From: Agapanthus africanus
Lineage: Eukaryota > Streptophyta > Magnoliopsida > Asparagales > Amaryllidaceae
DNA: 64,000 nucleotides
NCBI GenBank assembly: GCA_030015575.1
Contig: JASDDO010000001.1
Span: 322,743,595 to 322,807,594, forward strand
Direction: 5' to 3'
The position numbers and the translations under genes are program-made. The notes beneath the pieces are model-generated. The model did not search any database, was not told where the DNA came from, and saw only the letters and a list, made by a program, of their open reading frames with translations. Below, in pieces: positions 60,874-64,000 of this stretch (its first letter is position 1; the number at the start of each line of letters is the position of its first letter).

Positions 60874-63800
60874 TGTAGCGTCTTGAAAAGTCGTTTTGGT
60901 GTTTTCCTGAAATTCGGTGAAAATTCGGTATTTTTCCGAAAACCGTCTTTCTCGATATTTTGCAGTTTAGGGCTAATTATACCTTAAATGGGTAGGTAAT
61001 TACTTGTTTTTAGTAGCTAATGAGTTAATTATGAAATTTTGGTCATTTAAAAAATTTTCCCTATTTTTCAATTTTTTAATATTATTTTAAGCCGGTAAGA
61101 AAATACATTAAATAAGCGATAAATACAAATTTTTCCGGGATAATTTTAATCTCTAAAATTATGATAATTATAATCTAGTGATAACATGAATTTTTAGTAA
61201 TTTATTTTGATTTTTAACAAATTTTTATGTTATGAAACGAATTTATTGAATTTTGAGCTAAAACTTGCAATTTTTGAGTTGTAGGGGGCCTTTTTGCATA
61301 AAATTTCTTTTGTAAAACCCCTCTCTCTTTTTCCTCAGCCCTAGGACAGCCCCACCTTGTGTGAGACCAGAAAATTCTGATCTCTTTTCTTTAGTTGCTT
61401 TCTTGAGTGATTTAAGGGGTTTTTTGGATTTATTTTAATTAAAATGAATAAAGTAAGGTGCATTTGACTTTGTGGACTTGACCCATGACCTTCCCCACTT
61501 GCCCACACCCTCCCCCATTCCTCCTATGGCCGAAAATCCTGCACACCCTCTTCTTCCTCTCTTTTCTTTTCATTTTCTTCAATTTCTTCAAGAAAATACA
61601 TCAAAATCCATGATTTAATTCAAAAATCCAAACAAAATCCTTAAGCTACCATTATCCTTAGCCATTCTTGCTTGGATCTTGGTGTTGAGGCCATCATTTG
61701 GAGCAAAATTTTCTTGCTTGATCCATAGATCAAGAGGTATAATTTCTATCATGTTAAATTCTTTTGTTTAAGTTCTTATGTTAGATGGTTTAGTGTTAAT
61801 TTAGTGTAGTTTAATCTAGTTTCTTAGGTTTTGCTTGAAAATTTTAGCTAGGGTTTTGAAGCCATAATACTTAATTAGATTGTTTTATAGTTAATCTAGT
61901 GGTTAATTAACTAATCCATATAGTTATCTTGTTGTTATAGTTTTCAACTTTGCTAAATTAGTTAATTTTAGAAGGGTGAAATTGTTGTTTTGAAATTTTC
62001 AAGAGAGGGTTTATGTTTAGTAGTGGTTTGTGAAACATGATTAGTGAGTGGATTAAGTTTTAGAAAACATTATTTAGTTGATTGAACCTAAATTGTTATC
62101 TAGTGTTTTGCTAACCTAACCTAAGAGGTTAATTTTCTTAAGTGGGCTTTTGTAGTGTTAAATTAAGCTTTCAAGTGTGGAAATGGATTTGGAAATTGCT
62201 AGGTTATGAATTCAAGAATTAGTGGTTATGGAAATAGGATTGGAATCATTACTTTTTGTTGTAATTAGTGTTGGTAGATTGCTTGTAGTGTGCTTGGGTA
62301 ATTACGCTTTATTGTGGTCGTTTTGTCGCAAATCGGCGATTTTTGCACCGATTTTGGGACGCAATGCTTACTAGTTTTGTATATAAATTATGTGATGATT
62401 TATTTTTGATATCTTGATGATTGTATGGCTTGTCCTACGACTTTTAGGATGCGTGAGTGCGGATTTTGGGTAGTCGGGTTTTAGTTTCGCCGGGCGACCC
62501 AAATCGGCGTTTTTCGGCAGTTTTGCGATTTTCGCGTGTGTTCCGCGCACTTTGTGCACGTTGTACCTAGCTAGCGAACTTTAGTAGTTTCGTTGGGGTT
62601 TTGTGTCGTTCTTGAATGTGTAACCTTATATTTGGTATTGATGTAAATTCCAGGTTCGGTCGCGGAGACGTCAGACGCGGCGCGAAAGGGAAAGGCGGTG
62701 ATTGGACGCAGCTAGCCAGGGATCCCGGTGAGTAGATTTAACATCTACGGGGGACGATCGTTTGGATGGCGCAAGTCGCCCGATAGATTTAGTAAACTGG
62801 AAAATAGTAAATTGGATAATCACTTGTGACATTAGAATAATAATACTGGCATGATAATTGCTGCAATTAGATCAATATGTTATATCCATATACGCAAACT
62901 CAATTGTAGGACACATGCACCATTGCCAGGTTTTTATATGCAGCACGAGCACTATTCATGTTTACACACACACCCTGGTAATTGCCATGCCACCACACTA
63001 GATAACCTTTAATTTAAACCTTTTACTAATTGATACTTAAATTGTGCTATTTCCTTAAAATGAAACCGTAGGATTGCTATTCATGTGCATGTACTTCATC
63101 ATATTCATTGTTCATGCTTAATACATTAATCACACATCGCAACTTGATTATTGATATCATACGCATTCATTATCATTGATATATGCACTTATGAGGATTT
63201 CTTGAGATTTTATGATATTGCTGGATTTCGGGGGAAAACCGCAAAATTTCTAAACTTATTATATTTTAAAATATGTAAAAATTGCGGTTTTCTAGTGATG
63301 TAAGTGTCGTCCACCATGAGTTTGCTGTGGATTTGGAAATCCGTGTCGAGGAGTGGAGGAACCGGCACGGGTACATGGTGGGCCCGGTAAGGTACCCCGG
63401 GGCAAGAGGAATGTGGTGATGACGTTGAGCCTGGCAGGGGACGGATTACCTACCGGTGACTGTTTGGGACGGCGGATATCCAGAGGATACCGACCGTGGC
63501 CGCTAGATGATGAGATATTGATATTAGAGATGGGTCAGCCGGACGGCTGAGGCCAGAGATACATTTATGAGATTTGAGACAGCTTTTGGGTGTCGTTGCT
63601 GGACACCGATTTTTGTCGATTCATTGACATTATGCTGGCTTTCTAAAAGAGTTTCAAAAACAAAAAGAGATAAAATATTTCCTATATATACCTATTGAGA
63701 CCTCAGATATTCATGTTGCATACATATTAGTACACTGATGTTATATACACACCTGCTAGTGCATCCAGTCATACCCGTATTATAGATGCTAGGATGCTTG

Positions 63801-64000
63801 TGTGCATGCATACGATAGCCTTTGCAGATGTTATTTATTACTCACGAGTTGGCAACTCACCCTCGTTGTGCCACAGTCTTCTGCAGGTCCGCTCCGTCAG
63901 TTCAGTAGCGGCGGGCGCACTTGTTCTTTTGCCTGTTTTGCTTGGGCTCGAGATTTGCTCATAGGTGGGTTATGTTATTATTTTGTACCACCTTGTATAT
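60874..64000 (+). mobile_element. LARD H: 5' portion of a plus-strand LARD-family LTR
   Basis: Begins TGTAGCGTCTTGAAAA, like the LARD F LTR start TGTAACGTTTTGAAAA. Further family blocks: GTGAGTAGATTTAACATCTACGGGGG near 62728 (compare 18021), GGTACATGGTGG with GGTACCCCGGGGC near 63370 (compare 7865), and GAGTTGGCAACTCACCC near 63846 (compare 8630). It runs past the window end. Nothing coding is seen from 60874 to 64000. It is a third, more distant subfamily without the 59-bp minisatellite at the expected place. Confidence 0.78.

Overview
The window looks like intergenic DNA from a flowering-plant nuclear genome, built almost entirely of nested LTR retrotransposons. No host gene, rRNA, tRNA or CRISPR array could be supported. 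Evidence for a plant: several primer-binding sites contain TGGTATCAGAGC, the usual plant initiator-Met-tRNA match; Ty1/copia polyproteins carry GHWKRNC knuckles and YVDD reverse transcriptases; and there are large non-autonomous Ty3-type elements. The species cannot be named.

I use letters for the elements. (1) Copia A (+, 1-5874; 5' end outside the window) has a decayed gag-pol and a 3' LTR. It sits inside the 5' LTR of LARD B (+, 5875-21697), a large retrotransposon derivative with about 5.1 kb LTRs, a 3 kb interior and only a decayed Ty3-type gag. The same 5' LTR also holds solo LTR C (9186-13449, TSD AAATG). (2) LARD B sits in the 5' leader of Copia D (+, 21698-28412), an old, heavily decayed element. 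Its 3' LTR is followed at once by a new PBS (28416), so it is shared with a second, truncated unit E (28413-28588). (3) Unit E is interrupted by Copia I (-, 28589-32398). Its pol is interrupted by LARD F (-, 32399-53150 as visible). (4) LARD F's left LTR holds a complete young Copia J (-, 34011-44605, TSD CAATT). Its right LTR is cut by Copia K (-, 53151-59823). (5) Copia K is cut by the LTR of a D-like copia, G (-, 59824-60873). That is cut by LARD H (+, 60874 to the window end).

Main points of interest. Copia J and K belong to a lineage with no recognisable gag: protease-integrase-RT-RNase H follows a long non-coding leader and a conserved pyrimidine-tract/CAG that looks like a 3' splice site. 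The leader of J shares about 270 bp with the decayed Ty3-type gag of LARD F, so sequence has moved between the two superfamilies. Three dispersed copies of a 15-18 bp leader motif differ between elements but match within each element. Solo LTR C carries about 22 copies of a paired G-box palindrome, TCACGTG-N4-CACGTGA, with the two CACGTG cores exactly 10 bp apart. LARD B LTRs carry a 12-copy 59-bp minisatellite that is open in all three forward frames. All coordinates and comparisons were made by eye, without alignment software.
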